A stretch of 64,000 bases of DNA from an uncultured Gammaproteobacteria bacterium (lineage in GTDB: Bacteria > Pseudomonadota > Gammaproteobacteria > Pseudomonadales > Pseudohongiellaceae): positions 124,001-188,000 of the forward strand of contig CAJXRP010000003.1 in NCBI GenBank assembly GCA_913060495.1, given 5' to 3'. The position numbers and the translations under genes are program-made. Shown here in pieces: positions 18,017 to 26,446 of the stretch (position 1 is its first letter; the number at the start of each line of letters is the position of its first letter). The notes beneath the pieces are model-generated. The model saw only the letters and a list, made by a program, of their open reading frames with translations, had not been told where the DNA came from and did not search any database.

Positions 18017-18373
18017 TCAGAGTCTTTCGAGAATTGAGACCAATTCCTCTATGGTAGCGGGCAGTCGTGGCTCGAGTAGTTCTGCCTTGGCTAGCGTGTA
18101 GCGATTCTGAATATTCTCTAGAGTGTTTGCATTACGCGTTCCGCGGTAAGTCTCAATATACATACCTATTTCAACTCTAAATGTACTGCGGCGTACAACG
18201 ACAGTCTGCTGCCTTGCGCCCAGCGCGCTGCGCAAAGCGATTATCGCCGCATCCTGAAGTGCGCCATCTTGTTCTAAGCTTTCAGCCAGGCCGGCTTGCG
18301 CATAGAGAGGGTGTGGTGCCCATAGAAGCAGTAACAATAGGAATAGAAGGTTTTTTCTAGATGTGTTGAACAT
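18017..18373 (-). CDS. Small exported protein of unknown function
   Basis: 118 residues. A strongly hydrophobic leader (LLFLLLLLLWAPHPLYAQ) is a convincing signal peptide, leaving about 90 mature residues that are mostly helical with one charged central strand (TVVVRRSTFRVEIGMYIETY). No domain is recognised. CGGAG lies upstream of the ATG, a little far. It follows the peroxiredoxin promoter side on the same strand but with a 159-base gap, so it is probably an independent gene. Confidence 0.55.
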   Translation of the reverse strand: MFNTSRKNLLFLLLLLLWAPHPLYAQAGLAESLEQDGALQDAAIIALRSALGARQQTVVVRRSTFRVEIGMYIETYRGTRNANTLENIQNRYTLAKAELLEPRLPATIEELVSILERL

Positions 18374-18422
18374 GCATAAAGGTTACTCCGAAGCTTGCTC
18401 AGACTCTATAGATAAAATGGGA

Positions 18423-18467
18423 GGCAGTTGAGAGGGCATCCACTGCTCCAAAGGATGCTCAGCTGCC
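18423..18467. repeat. Imperfect inverted repeat with a four-base bulge
   Basis: GGCAGTTGAG-AGGG-CATCC pairs with GGATGCTCAGCTGCC when AGGG is bulged out, a 15-pair stem with one wobble. It lies between two divergent genes, not at a gene end, so it could be a regulatory structure or a REP-like element. No second copy was noticed in the window. Confidence 0.4.
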
Positions 18468-18567
18468 TAGTGCCAGCGGCTTTCGTTCATCCCTAATCGA
18501 TGTTGCATAGTCGCGCAGAGAGTGACTATGATGCTTTGAATTCCACGATCGTAGGATGAAAAGCATC

Positions 18568-19152
18568 ATGTCGAATAGAATCAGCGAATTGGTTGATAAA
18601 ATTGCTAAGCTTGAATACCAGTTACTATCCGAGCTTGAGAAGCAACAAGAAGAGTTTAAATATAAACTCGAAGGCACCAAAGTAAAATTCGACGAGGCTT
18701 CTCTCGAGGCCCATCGTATGCTGCGGGTATCGATACTGCCTTGGCTGCTGTCTTCTAAGTTACGTCATATCCTGTCCATCCCTTTTATTTATGGAATGGT
18801 AATTCCTATTTTATTCATGGATATAACAATTACCTGTTATCAACATATCTGTTTTAGATTATTCAACATAGCTAGGGTAAAAAGATCGAAGTATATTGTC
18901 ATGGATAGACATCAGCTCTCGTATCTCAATGCAATAGAGAAATTTAACTGTCTGTATTGTGGCTATGGCAACGGAGTCATGAGTTATTCTCGCGAGGTCA
19001 TTGCTCGCACGGAGCAGTATTGGTGTCCTATCAAACATGCGCGAAAGGTGGTGGGTACACACAGGAGATATCGAAACTTCATCCCCTATGGCGATGGTGA
19101 TAACTACAGATCTCAACTGATTGAGTTGAGAGACGAGTTGAGAGAGGATTGA
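18568..19152 (+). CDS. Conserved membrane protein with a CxxC-containing C-terminal domain, function unknown
   Basis: About 194 residues if the second ATG (MSNRIS) is used. The N-terminus is a charged helix, likely coiled coil. A long hydrophobic segment follows (ILSIPFIYGMVIPILFMDITITCYQHICF). The C-terminal part has CLYCGYGNGV, then TEQYWCPIKHARK, which looks like a zinc or redox site. I recognise this order (YQHICF, DRHQLSYLN, CxYCGYGNG, RTEQYWCPIKHA) as a widespread uncharacterised proteobacterial family; a function is not known to me. Local sequence is more AT-rich than its neighbours. Confidence 0.72.
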   Translation: MSNRISELVDKIAKLEYQLLSELEKQQEEFKYKLEGTKVKFDEASLEAHRMLRVSILPWLLSSKLRHILSIPFIYGMVIPILFMDITITCYQHICFRLFNIARVKRSKYIVMDRHQLSYLNAIEKFNCLYCGYGNGVMSYSREVIARTEQYWCPIKHARKVVGTHRRYRNFIPYGDGDNYRSQLIELRDELRED

Positions 19153-19209
19153 AGAAAAGAATGGCTAGAAGCAATTAAATTCTCTCCGCACACCGAGCGA
19201 AAATTCTCT

Positions 19210-20253
19210 TTAGGGAAAGCTATTTCGTGTTCGATTGGCGAAGGCGACTAAGGACAGCATTACGGGAACTTCCACCAAGACGCCAACGACAGTGGCCAAT
19301 GCCGCTCCTGAATTGAGGCCGAATAGGCTTATCGCTACTGCTACTGCCAGTTCGAAGAAATTTGATGTCCCAATCAATGCCGCTGGAGCGGCTGTGCTGT
19401 GAGGGACGCGCCAAAAATATCCCCAACCATAGGCGATAGCGAATATCCCGTAACTCTGAATCAGAAGAGGGATTGCTATGAGCGCAATTACCAAGGGTTT
19501 GTCGAGAATGGTTTGTGCTTGAAAACCAAAAAGAAGAACTACTGTCGCGAGCAGTCCCATGACGGAGAAAGGTTTTATTCTTCCTGTGAAGCGAGTAATA
19601 CGCTCATGACTCCCCGAATCATCTAGAATTTTTCGGGTTAGATAGCCTGCGCCTAAGGGAATGACTACGTAGAGAGCTACAGAGAGAATCAGCGTCTCCC
19701 AGGGTACGATTATATCGGTCACCCCAAGTAACAATGCGGTGATTGGTGCGAAGGCAAACACCATGATGATGTCATTAATTGAGACTTGAACCAGAGTGTA
19801 GTTAGCATCGCCACGTACGAGCTGGCTCCAGACAAACACCATCGCAGTGCAGGGAGCAACGCCCAAAAGAATCATGCCGGCTATATATTCTTTTGCCGTT
19901 TGTGGATCGACCAAACCTGCAAATAGGTATTCGAAGAACAGAATGGCTAGTGCTGCCATCGTAAATGGTTTGATTAGCCAGTTTACGATGAGCGTAATAC
20001 ATAGGCCTTTCGGTTTCTTGCCAACATCTTTTAGGGAAGCGAAATCTACGTTCACCATCATCGGGTAGATCATCACCCAAATGAGAATGGCAACTACCAA
20101 GTTAACACTGGCATATTCGACAGATGCAATGGTTTGAAAGACGCCAGGGAATAGTGCCCCCATGCCTACGCCCGCGCCGATACACAGAGCCACCCAGAGC
20201 GATAAGAATCTCTCGAAGAGGCCCATGATAGAGGAGTTGGTATCGGTACTCAT
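19210..20253 (-). CDS. acr3: ACR3 family arsenite efflux transporter
   Basis: 347 residues with about ten membrane spans. The invariant Cys lies in [13 protein letters not shown] (Cys135), corresponding to the essential cysteine of ACR3 carriers, and the neighbouring VNWLIKPF and [15 protein letters not shown] stretches are typical. It exports arsenite from the cytoplasm using the proton gradient. GGAG precedes the ATG. It is a lone gene: no arsR repressor, arsC reductase or other ars gene is seen, so control may be constitutive or by a distant regulator. Confidence 0.9.
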   Translation of the reverse strand: MSTDTNSSIMGLFERFLSLWVALCIGAGVGMGALFPGVFQTIASVEYASVNLVVAILIWVMIYPMMVNVDFASLKDVGKKPKGLCITLIVNWLIKPFTMAALAILFFEYLFAGLVDPQTAKEYIAGMILLGVAPCTAMVFVWSQLVRGDANYTLVQVSINDIIMVFAFAPITALLLGVTDIIVPWETLILSVALYVVIPLGAGYLTRKILDDSGSHERITRFTGRIKPFSVMGLLATVVLLFGFQAQTILDKPLVIALIAIPLLIQSYGIFAIAYGWGYFWRVPHSTAAPAALIGTSNFFELAVAVAISLFGLNSGAALATVVGVLVEVPVMLSLVAFANRTRNSFP

Positions 20254-20537
20254 GCTAGCTTTTTCTCCACTGGACTACTAAATCTGTCACATGTATCTTC
20301 AAAGGTAGAGTCTGTTTGTCTCTCATCACCATTTGTCCTAGCTGCAGCTGTCTGGGGAATTCTGGTCACTGTATGTTCTCTGAGCTTATGACTCTATATA
20401 TAATTATAAAGGAAAATGGTTAATGTTGGGTGTTCCATACAGCGTCATTAGCCGATTGGCCGAGATCAAGGAGTGCTTGCGTAGTTACGCGGCTAAGTCT
20501 GTGAATATAAATTCGTCTAACTGCCAGTTACTGCCTT

Positions 20538-21773
20538 ATGACTAATTCTCCAACCCTGCGCAGAAGTTTAAACCTTCCTCTGGTTATCTTGTATGGCCTA
20601 GGTAATATCCTAGGCGCCGGAATTTATGTGCTTATTGGGAAGGTAGCTGGTGCGGCTGGCTACTTGGCCCCGTTTTCGTTTTTGGTGGCGTCTTTGATTG
20701 CAGGTATTACCGCTTTTTCGTTTTGTGAATTATCTTCGCGTTTTCCAGTAAGCGCTGGTGAGGCTGTCTATATAAGAGAAGGCTTTAAGATACCTCAGTT
20801 GTCTCTAGTCGTTGGCCTTCTGATAATTCTTACTGGGGTAGTCTCTGCCGCGACTATGACGAAGGGGTTTGTTGGTTATCTAAATGTGTTTGTGGAATTG
20901 CCTCCAGAGCTGGTCATCATTGGCTTGCTTGTGCTGCTCGGAACGATCGCTGTTTGGGGAATAGCTGAATCCGTTACTATCGCAGCCGCCTTCACTGTTC
21001 TTGAGATTTTTGGACTGCTGTTGGTTCTGTTCGTAACATTGCCAGCACTTGAGCAACTGCCTGCAAGGAGTAGTGAGTTTGTACCAACGATGGATCTTAC
21101 TGTGTGGGCGGGTGTGTTTGGCGGGGCATTTCTCGCCTTTTATGCCTACGTAGGGTTTGAAGACATGGTCAACCTTGCAGAGGAAGTAAAGAATTCAAGA
21201 AGGAACCTACCTATTGCAATACTGCTGGCTTTGGCAATTGCCACAACTATCTATGTCTTGGTCGCTCTATGTTCGGTGTTGGTTCTAACGCCTGAGCAGC
21301 TGCAGCTATCTGATTCACCCTTATCGGATATCTATCGAGCCGCTACCAATCAGAACCCTTGGTTTATCTCGATAGTTAGCTTGTTTGCAGTAATCAATGG
21401 CGCCCTGATTCAGATAATCATGGGTTCTAGAGTTGCTTACGGTTTGGCGAAACAGGGCCTGATTTCTGAGGCGCTAGCGAAAGTTAATCCGCGTACACAA
21501 ACGCCTATTTTCGCTACTGGAGTGATAACAGGGCTGATTATTATTGCGGCTATGTGGCTGCCAATAGAGACGCTGGCACGAACCACATCCTATTTATTGT
21601 TGGTTCTGTTTTGTATGGTGAATTTTGCACTCGTAAGAATAAAGCAGCGAGATACTGAAAAGCTAACAACCTTTACTGTGCCAGTGTACGTTCCTTATGC
21701 TGGCTTCATCAGCTGCGCCCTTTTTCTGGCCATACAAACGTGGTCCGTAGTATCGAAAATGATTGGAGTCTAG
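20538..21773 (+). CDS. APC superfamily amino acid permease
   Basis: 411 residues, twelve membrane spans. The N-terminal GLGNILGAGIYVLIGKVAGAAG carries the unwound-helix motif GAGIY typical of APC carriers; GFEDMVNLAEEVKNSRRNLP is the family's conserved loop between TM6 and TM7. It probably imports an amino acid with protons. No ribosome site precedes the ATG, so translation may be leaderless or weak. The universal stress gene follows after 113 bases on the same strand; such pairs occur in other bacteria, and a linked role under low energy or low oxygen is inferred only. Confidence 0.88.
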   Translation: MTNSPTLRRSLNLPLVILYGLGNILGAGIYVLIGKVAGAAGYLAPFSFLVASLIAGITAFSFCELSSRFPVSAGEAVYIREGFKIPQLSLVVGLLIILTGVVSAATMTKGFVGYLNVFVELPPELVIIGLLVLLGTIAVWGIAESVTIAAAFTVLEIFGLLLVLFVTLPALEQLPARSSEFVPTMDLTVWAGVFGGAFLAFYAYVGFEDMVNLAEEVKNSRRNLPIAILLALAIATTIYVLVALCSVLVLTPEQLQLSDSPLSDIYRAATNQNPWFISIVSLFAVINGALIQIIMGSRVAYGLAKQGLISEALAKVNPRTQTPIFATGVITGLIIIAAMWLPIETLARTTSYLLLVLFCMVNFALVRIKQRDTEKLTTFTVPVYVPYAGFISCALFLAIQTWSVVSKMIGV

Positions 21774-21774
21774 C

Positions 21775-21788
21775 TTGATGTAGATCAC
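21775..21788. promoter_or_regulatory. FNR/Anr-like box upstream of the universal stress gene
   Basis: TTGATGTAGATCAC matches TTGAT-N4-ATCAA at nine of ten defined positions. It lies directly after the APC permease stop and about 100 bases before the stress-protein ATG; a TATAAG that could be a -10 element begins at 21821. In Pseudomonas some usp genes are Anr-controlled, which makes the site plausible. Confidence 0.5.
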
Positions 21789-21886
21789 CATCGATCTAGC
21801 TAAATGATCACAACATGAGGTATAAGATGCGTCTTTGAATAAGGCGCGAACTGTTCTATTAAGCAACCGTTATATGGAGGTAGGCT

Positions 21887-22792
21887 ATGAATAACATTCA
21901 GCGAATACTAGTAGTAATAGATAGTGAAAATGATAATGAGCGCGCGGGGGGCGAGTTGCCGATCGAGCTGCAGAAAGCGATGCGATTAATCAGCGATAAA
22001 TCCTCCACCGAGCTTCATCTGTTCAGCGTTGCCTATCAGAAGCATCTTCATCATGACTCCCTCAGCTGGGACTTTGATCAGGGAGAGAAGCGCCAGGAAT
22101 ATTGTGATCTATTGGCAAAGAATCTGCAGAGCCTCGCGACGAAGTTAAAGTCCGAAGGTTATCAGGTATCAAGTGATTCGGTTTGGGCTTATCCACGTTA
22201 CGAGGCAATTATCGCTAAGGCGGAAGAGATCGCGGCAGACTTGATAGTTCAACACACTCGTAGCTATGGCAAACTGGAATTTCATCACCTGACTAACGAT
22301 AGCTGGCAGATGGTTCGTCATTGCCCGCTACCCTTGTTACTTGTTAAGAATGATCCTTGGAATGATAAGCCCGCCTTACTGGCTGCGGTAGATCCCATGC
22401 ATAGCCATCACAAGCCTTTGGCTTTGGACAATCGTATTCTAGACGCGGCAGTGACGCTTCAGGCAAGACTCTCGGGCAAGCTGCATGTGGTTCACGGCTA
22501 TGCCGAGGCGGCTAGGCCGTTTGCTCCGGCTGGAGTCATAGAGGCTGAGCACCGCAAGGTGTTGGATGAACTGCTCTCAGCGTATGCTATCGAGCCCGAA
22601 CAGCTTCTTTTTCTAGACGAAACTCCGGTCTCGGCCCTGCAGCAGGAAACCTACAAGCTGAAGACAGACATACTAATAATGGGCGCTATCTCTCGCTCAC
22701 GCTTGTCCGAGATGTTGGTCGGCAGTACGGCTGAGAAGGTTCTAGACTTCTTAGGGACAGACGTCTTGATAATCAAGCCGCGCCAGCCTTAA
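21887..22792 (+). CDS. Tandem-domain universal stress protein (UspE-like)
   Basis: 301 residues made of two Usp folds, about 1-150 and 160-300. Each starts with a strand (RILVVIDSENDN; ALLAAVDPMHSH). The second ends with MGAISRSRLSEMLVGSTAEKVL, the G-x2-G-x9-G(S/T)-like ATP-binding pattern, and KPRQP. The first domain has a degenerate version (QHTRSYGKLEFHHLTNDSW). The layout is that of UspE. Such proteins help survival in starvation or anoxia, mechanism unclear. GGAGG precedes the ATG, and a FNR-like box lies upstream. Confidence 0.87.
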   Translation: MNNIQRILVVIDSENDNERAGGELPIELQKAMRLISDKSSTELHLFSVAYQKHLHHDSLSWDFDQGEKRQEYCDLLAKNLQSLATKLKSEGYQVSSDSVWAYPRYEAIIAKAEEIAADLIVQHTRSYGKLEFHHLTNDSWQMVRHCPLPLLLVKNDPWNDKPALLAAVDPMHSHHKPLALDNRILDAAVTLQARLSGKLHVVHGYAEAARPFAPAGVIEAEHRKVLDELLSAYAIEPEQLLFLDETPVSALQQETYKLKTDILIMGAISRSRLSEMLVGSTAEKVLDFLGTDVLIIKPRQP

Positions 22793-22941
22793 GGCGGCAT
22801 TCTCGATATTGATTGGCGAATGGAAGATGTTGCAGCACGGTGGTATGAATATTGAAGCTGTATTCACTGCCGTATCTAAATTGGCGCAACATTTTTTTAG
22901 CAGAAAAAATTCTTAAGTGAGCTTCTGATAAAAAAAGTGCT

Positions 22942-22975
22942 CAGAGCAAAATTACAATTGTGTGATTTCGCTCTG
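22942..22975. terminator. Imperfect hairpin between convergent genes
   Basis: CAGAGCAAAATTACA faces TGTGATTTCGCTCTG around an ATTG loop, fourteen or so pairs with one mismatch. It is placed between the stress-protein gene and the convergent small-membrane-protein operon, with no long T-run after it on the plus strand. Confidence 0.5.
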
Positions 22976-22991
22976 GCTCTATTGCTGCTAC

Positions 22992-23132
22992 TCACTCTTT
23001 GACAGGGGTTGGTTTTTTAGTTTGAGAAGGCTCTTTACTAACGACAAGAAATTCACGAACCGATTGATATAAGCCTACAATCATTAGACTAAAAACTAGC
23101 ATGGCGATATAGAACAGCGTCATAGGACTCAT
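22992..23132 (-). CDS. 46-residue membrane protein, third gene of a microprotein operon
   Basis: I start this at the ATG at 23132, which overlaps the upstream stop as TAATG and has GGGAGGA upstream; the longer frame in the ORF track would reach into the neighbour. The product has one membrane helix (LFYIAMLVFSLMIVGLY) and a basic, proline-rich tail ending KKPTPVKE that should face the cytoplasm. No family recognised. Overlapping start and stop plus good ribosome sites make real translation likely. Confidence 0.6.
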   Translation of the reverse strand: MSPMTLFYIAMLVFSLMIVGLYQSVREFLVVSKEPSQTKKPTPVKE

Positions 23133-23308
23133 TATTTCGATCCTCCCATAGCCATAAGTTTGAAATAAATACCGAAACATAGTATCGAAGGTACCCATAC
23201 CGCGGTGAAGAGTCCTTCTTCATGCTGCCCTGAGAACCAAAGAAAGCCAGAAGTGGCAAACGATATTGCCACGGCCATTAGTATAAAAAAGTCCGATTGT
23301 TTGAACAT
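23132..23308 (-). CDS. 58-residue membrane protein, second gene of a microprotein operon
   Basis: It starts at the ATG at 23308 (MFKQSDFF), preceded by AGGAAGGA at ideal spacing; the longer track version begins inside the previous gene. Two membrane helices are expected (FFILMAVAISFATSGFLWF and FTAVWVPSILCFGIYFKL) joined by a short loop, SGQHEEG. The stop overlaps the next start. Function unknown; the FSGQHEEGLF-type loop looks conserved-domain-like but I cannot name it. Confidence 0.62.
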   Translation of the reverse strand: MFKQSDFFILMAVAISFATSGFLWFSGQHEEGLFTAVWVPSILCFGIYFKLMAMGGSK

Positions 23309-23321
23309 GTTCCTTCCTCGA

Positions 23322-23546
23322 TTATTCTTCAAAATATCCAATAGCGGCAAGCAAACAGCCCACAACAGCAATGCCAGCGAGAGTTCTCACTCCGCTATGA
23401 CCTAAAATTGCGAATGATTCCAGTTCAAAAATACTGAGAAATACACTGGCCACAAAAAAGATAGAGAGAATTAATAATCCAATGCCAGAAGATACACAGA
23501 CCTTCTTTGCTGGACTTAGATTCTCAGTGTGAAAAAATTTAATCAT
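23322..23546 (-). CDS. 74-residue membrane protein, first gene of a microprotein operon
   Basis: Two hydrophobic helices (VSSGIGLLILSIFFVASVFLSIF and TLAGIAVVGCLLAAIGYF) follow a short basic N-terminus. The start is ATG with a weak GAGAA upstream. The next gene begins 13 bases after the stop. No domain recognised. The three genes read toward the universal stress protein gene and are convergent with it; they could be small regulators or subunits of a membrane complex, but there is no direct evidence. Confidence 0.6.
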   Translation of the reverse strand: MIKFFHTENLSPAKKVCVSSGIGLLILSIFFVASVFLSIFELESFAILGHSGVRTLAGIAVVGCLLAAIGYFEE

Positions 23547-23744
23547 TTTTTGTTTTCTCGCATAACATAAACTATAACGACCGTTTTGATGTTCTGGATC
23601 TATCCCGTGGGAAATAGGAGATGGCTAAGATGGAATGAAATCTCAATAGGCTGGAATGGTGCAGCCGATCAAATTCCTAAGGATGAGGAAAGCCCTAGGG
23701 CGGTGTTGTACGTATTGCGAACCAACAAAGCATTAGTAAATGTC

Positions 23745-24836
23745 TCAATTTAGCAGCTTGGCTATTTCTTCTTCGATAGAGCCCTTATCCAACAACTCCT
23801 CATAGAGTTCATGTGGGATGTTGTTGCACGCGAGACCCAAAGTGGCCCCCAGCACAATTCCACGGTGTACATTGTCACCACCGAGGTTGGCATTCGCGAA
23901 CAGACCGGCTTCTGGTCTCTCGGCATATTTGTAAGCCAGATATAGCACGCTGGGCCAAGAATCACTTATATAGCATGCCGAAGAGAATAGTCTGCCTACA
24001 ACGTCATTGTCCGAATATACCTTGTTGAGTAATTCGGGCATCGCCATTCCGATGCTACGCTTAGCCCAGGCGCCTATAATTTCTTGAGCAGAGTTTTCCT
24101 CGGTTCTAAATAGCAGTGCATCTAATAGCCCGACATAATCGCCGCAGACTTTTGCCAAGTAATCGTCGGGGTGAGTTAGTTGCAGATGTTTTCGACAGAT
24201 AGTTTGAACGGCTTCAAGCGGGGTTCCCCGCAGACGTTCAGAAATTGCTATTGGAGCGATTGTTACTAAGCCACCGATGGATGCCGTATCGTGTGTTACC
24301 GCGCCACATTTATTGCGCGGCTTGCCAGCAGATAGATTCGCGAAAAATCCTCGATGGTAAGACTCTGCGTATGTGTCTGGGTGCAGCGCAGGGTCGGCAG
24401 TCATCAATTCTATGTAGGCATCGAGGAATAAGTCTTCATCATAGTGCCCGCCATTGACGGCGAGTGTTCGCATAGTGGCTCTGGCGCAATGTGCATTAAG
24501 CGTGTTCTGGCCAGCAGCCATTCCCTGATGATAGTGTTGATTTGGCTGATTCCAATACTGTCGCTTACCCTTGAGAATCACATCGCCCACAATTTCGGCC
24601 TGAGGTTTCTTTGTGTTACGTCTGTTGCGCCCGCCTTGTTTGGTGGAATGAAGCGACATAATCGAAGAAGGGTGATGCGCAGGGGCTGCCTCCAGTTTTG
24701 TTATGCCGCCGCGGAACTGCTTAAGTATATCCATCGGGTTGTAATACCAATGAACAGGCATGGCTAAAGAATCTCCTACAAACATGGATTGCAGTGAAGC
24801 AGTTGCGCGCTGCTGAGACGTGGACAGCTTATTCAT
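23745..24836 (-). CDS. ADP-ribosylglycohydrolase family protein
   Basis: 363 residues. GDSLAMPVHWYYNP near the N-terminus and TASIGGLVTIAPIAI plus NANLGGDNVHRGIVLGATLG are the metal-site blocks of the DraG/ARH fold. Family members remove ADP-ribose from proteins or small molecules in a magnesium-dependent way. The final block reads GGDNVHR where many hydrolases have GGDTD, so one metal ligand differs and the substrate may too. AGGGAAG precedes the ATG. It is divergent from the MFS-ovoA operon; no ADP-ribosyltransferase or toxin gene is adjacent. Confidence 0.82.
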   Translation of the reverse strand: MNKLSTSQQRATASLQSMFVGDSLAMPVHWYYNPMDILKQFRGGITKLEAAPAHHPSSIMSLHSTKQGGRNRRNTKKPQAEIVGDVILKGKRQYWNQPNQHYHQGMAAGQNTLNAHCARATMRTLAVNGGHYDEDLFLDAYIELMTADPALHPDTYAESYHRGFFANLSAGKPRNKCGAVTHDTASIGGLVTIAPIAISERLRGTPLEAVQTICRKHLQLTHPDDYLAKVCGDYVGLLDALLFRTEENSAQEIIGAWAKRSIGMAMPELLNKVYSDNDVVGRLFSSACYISDSWPSVLYLAYKYAERPEAGLFANANLGGDNVHRGIVLGATLGLACNNIPHELYEELLDKGSIEEEIAKLLN

Positions 24837-24981
24837 ACTCTTCCCTAAATCATTCGTGCCGATTGTTTAGCTAATTGAGTGACAATACTTATACGCCCCA
24901 CAAACAATTCTGGATTGCCATAGCTGAATCTTTGGCATGCTGTTAGGGTTGAACTCTTTATATTGGTAGAGCAGTCGAATC

Positions 24982-26355
24982 ATGACGGTATCGAAACTCA
25001 ACACGGCACAGTTGCAGGGGAATCTGCGTCGCTTCATTATTTTCCGGCTGTTCTACTCAGCTCGTTTTTACTACCCAGTGTTTACCGTATTGTTCTTGGA
25101 TTATGGGCTGACACTAGAACAGTTCGCTATCCTCAACATGGTATGGGCTCTGACTATTGTGTTAGCGGAGGTGCCTTCCGGTGCTCTGGCGGATATTGTC
25201 GGGCGCAAACGTTTGGTGGTTTTTGCGGCGATCATGATGGTGGTCGAGATGGCGCTGATAGTATTTGCGCCGATTGGTGCTTCCCCTTTCCTTTTCATGC
25301 TGTTTCTCGTGAATAGAATTTGTTCTGGATTGTCCGAAGCGGCGGCTAGTGGGGCAGATGAGGCGTTGGCCTATGACTCGCTGAAGGCTCTGGGGCGCGA
25401 AGACGATTGGTCGCGAATTCTGCAGCGCACAACACAAGTTGTTTCCATCGGTTTTTTCATGACAATGATTCTGGGTGCGTTTGCCTATGATCCAAACATG
25501 GTGAATGGCTTGCTTGCAGCGATAAATCCACAGTGGCAGTTATCCAATAATCTAGTCATTCGTTTGCCGGTAATTTTGACGCTGATCACCTCGTTCATCG
25601 TGCTAGGCACGGCGCTAGGGTTTCATGATATTGATCTAGAGGAGGATGAATCCCCGGATGCGCATCGGCTCACCGGCAAGTCTTTACTAGATCCTTTTCG
25701 AAAAATTGTAGTAGCCGGAAAATGGACAATCAATCATCGATTTGTGTTGTTCGTCATCTTGGCGGCACTCGCCCTGGATAGTGTTGGAAGGCAATTTGCT
25801 GTGTTGGCCAGTGAATACTATCGAGTAATTGATATACCCGTGAGTTGGTTCGGATTCATAGGTGCAGGCATGTCTCTAGTGGGAATGGTGAATGCCATCC
25901 TCTCTCGCTATCTAGTGACAAATCACTCGCCACTATTCAATTTTTTGACACTTGCCTTCCTGTTAATGACAGGCCTGATCGGCCTGGGTTTCGCTATTCC
26001 CTATTACGGTGTGATTTTCGCCGTGGGTGCGTTCGCGATGATGGGGATGGTGCAATTTCAGTCTAGTTACTACATCAATAAGGAAGTTGATTCTGTGCAT
26101 AGAGCAACGGTGCTCAGCTTTAAGGGTCTTGCCCTTAATCTAGGGCTGGGATTCGCAAGCCTGTTATATACGGCTTACGTGGCGCTGCTGCGAACGCAGC
26201 AGGAAGGACTCTTACCCGAGGAGGCGCTGCGTGATGCCATATTCTTGGATGCGCTCAGGGGTTTTCCTATCTACTTTTGCGTACTCTTCGTAACAGTTTT
26301 GTTGCTGGGTAGGGCATTAATAAGACCCCTAAGTGCAGTTCTCTCCAAGCGATAG
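24982..26355 (+). CDS. MFS transporter upstream of ovoA
   Basis: 457 residues with about twelve membrane helices. The loop after helix 2 reads GALADIVGRKRL, the MFS motif A (G-x3-D-x2-GRR/K). A central hydrophilic loop (EEDESPDAHRLTG) separates the halves. The substrate cannot be read from the sequence. It ends 91 bases before ovoA on the same strand with no terminator between, so export or uptake of ovothiol or a precursor is an attractive but unproven role. The ribosome site is weak. Confidence 0.82.
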   Translation: MTVSKLNTAQLQGNLRRFIIFRLFYSARFYYPVFTVLFLDYGLTLEQFAILNMVWALTIVLAEVPSGALADIVGRKRLVVFAAIMMVVEMALIVFAPIGASPFLFMLFLVNRICSGLSEAAASGADEALAYDSLKALGREDDWSRILQRTTQVVSIGFFMTMILGAFAYDPNMVNGLLAAINPQWQLSNNLVIRLPVILTLITSFIVLGTALGFHDIDLEEDESPDAHRLTGKSLLDPFRKIVVAGKWTINHRFVLFVILAALALDSVGRQFAVLASEYYRVIDIPVSWFGFIGAGMSLVGMVNAILSRYLVTNHSPLFNFLTLAFLLMTGLIGLGFAIPYYGVIFAVGAFAMMGMVQFQSSYYINKEVDSVHRATVLSFKGLALNLGLGFASLLYTAYVALLRTQQEGLLPEEALRDAIFLDALRGFPIYFCVLFVTVLLLGRALIRPLSAVLSKR

Positions 26356-26446
26356 AAGCCTAGAAGGAAATAAAAAACAGCTTGGTTGGTCTGAGCTGCA
26401 AGATGTGTCGTAATACAGGGAATATTTTTAATAATAGGTGGAATAA

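Noticed and set aside
23205-23405. Plus-strand ORF opposite the small-membrane-protein operon
   Set aside because: The minus-strand frames have ribosome sites and operon-like spacing and code for membrane proteins. The plus frame is an antisense shadow.
24444-24767. 107-codon plus ORF inside the ADP-ribosylglycohydrolase gene
   Set aside because: Antisense to a gene with clear family motifs; its protein has no recognisable domain.
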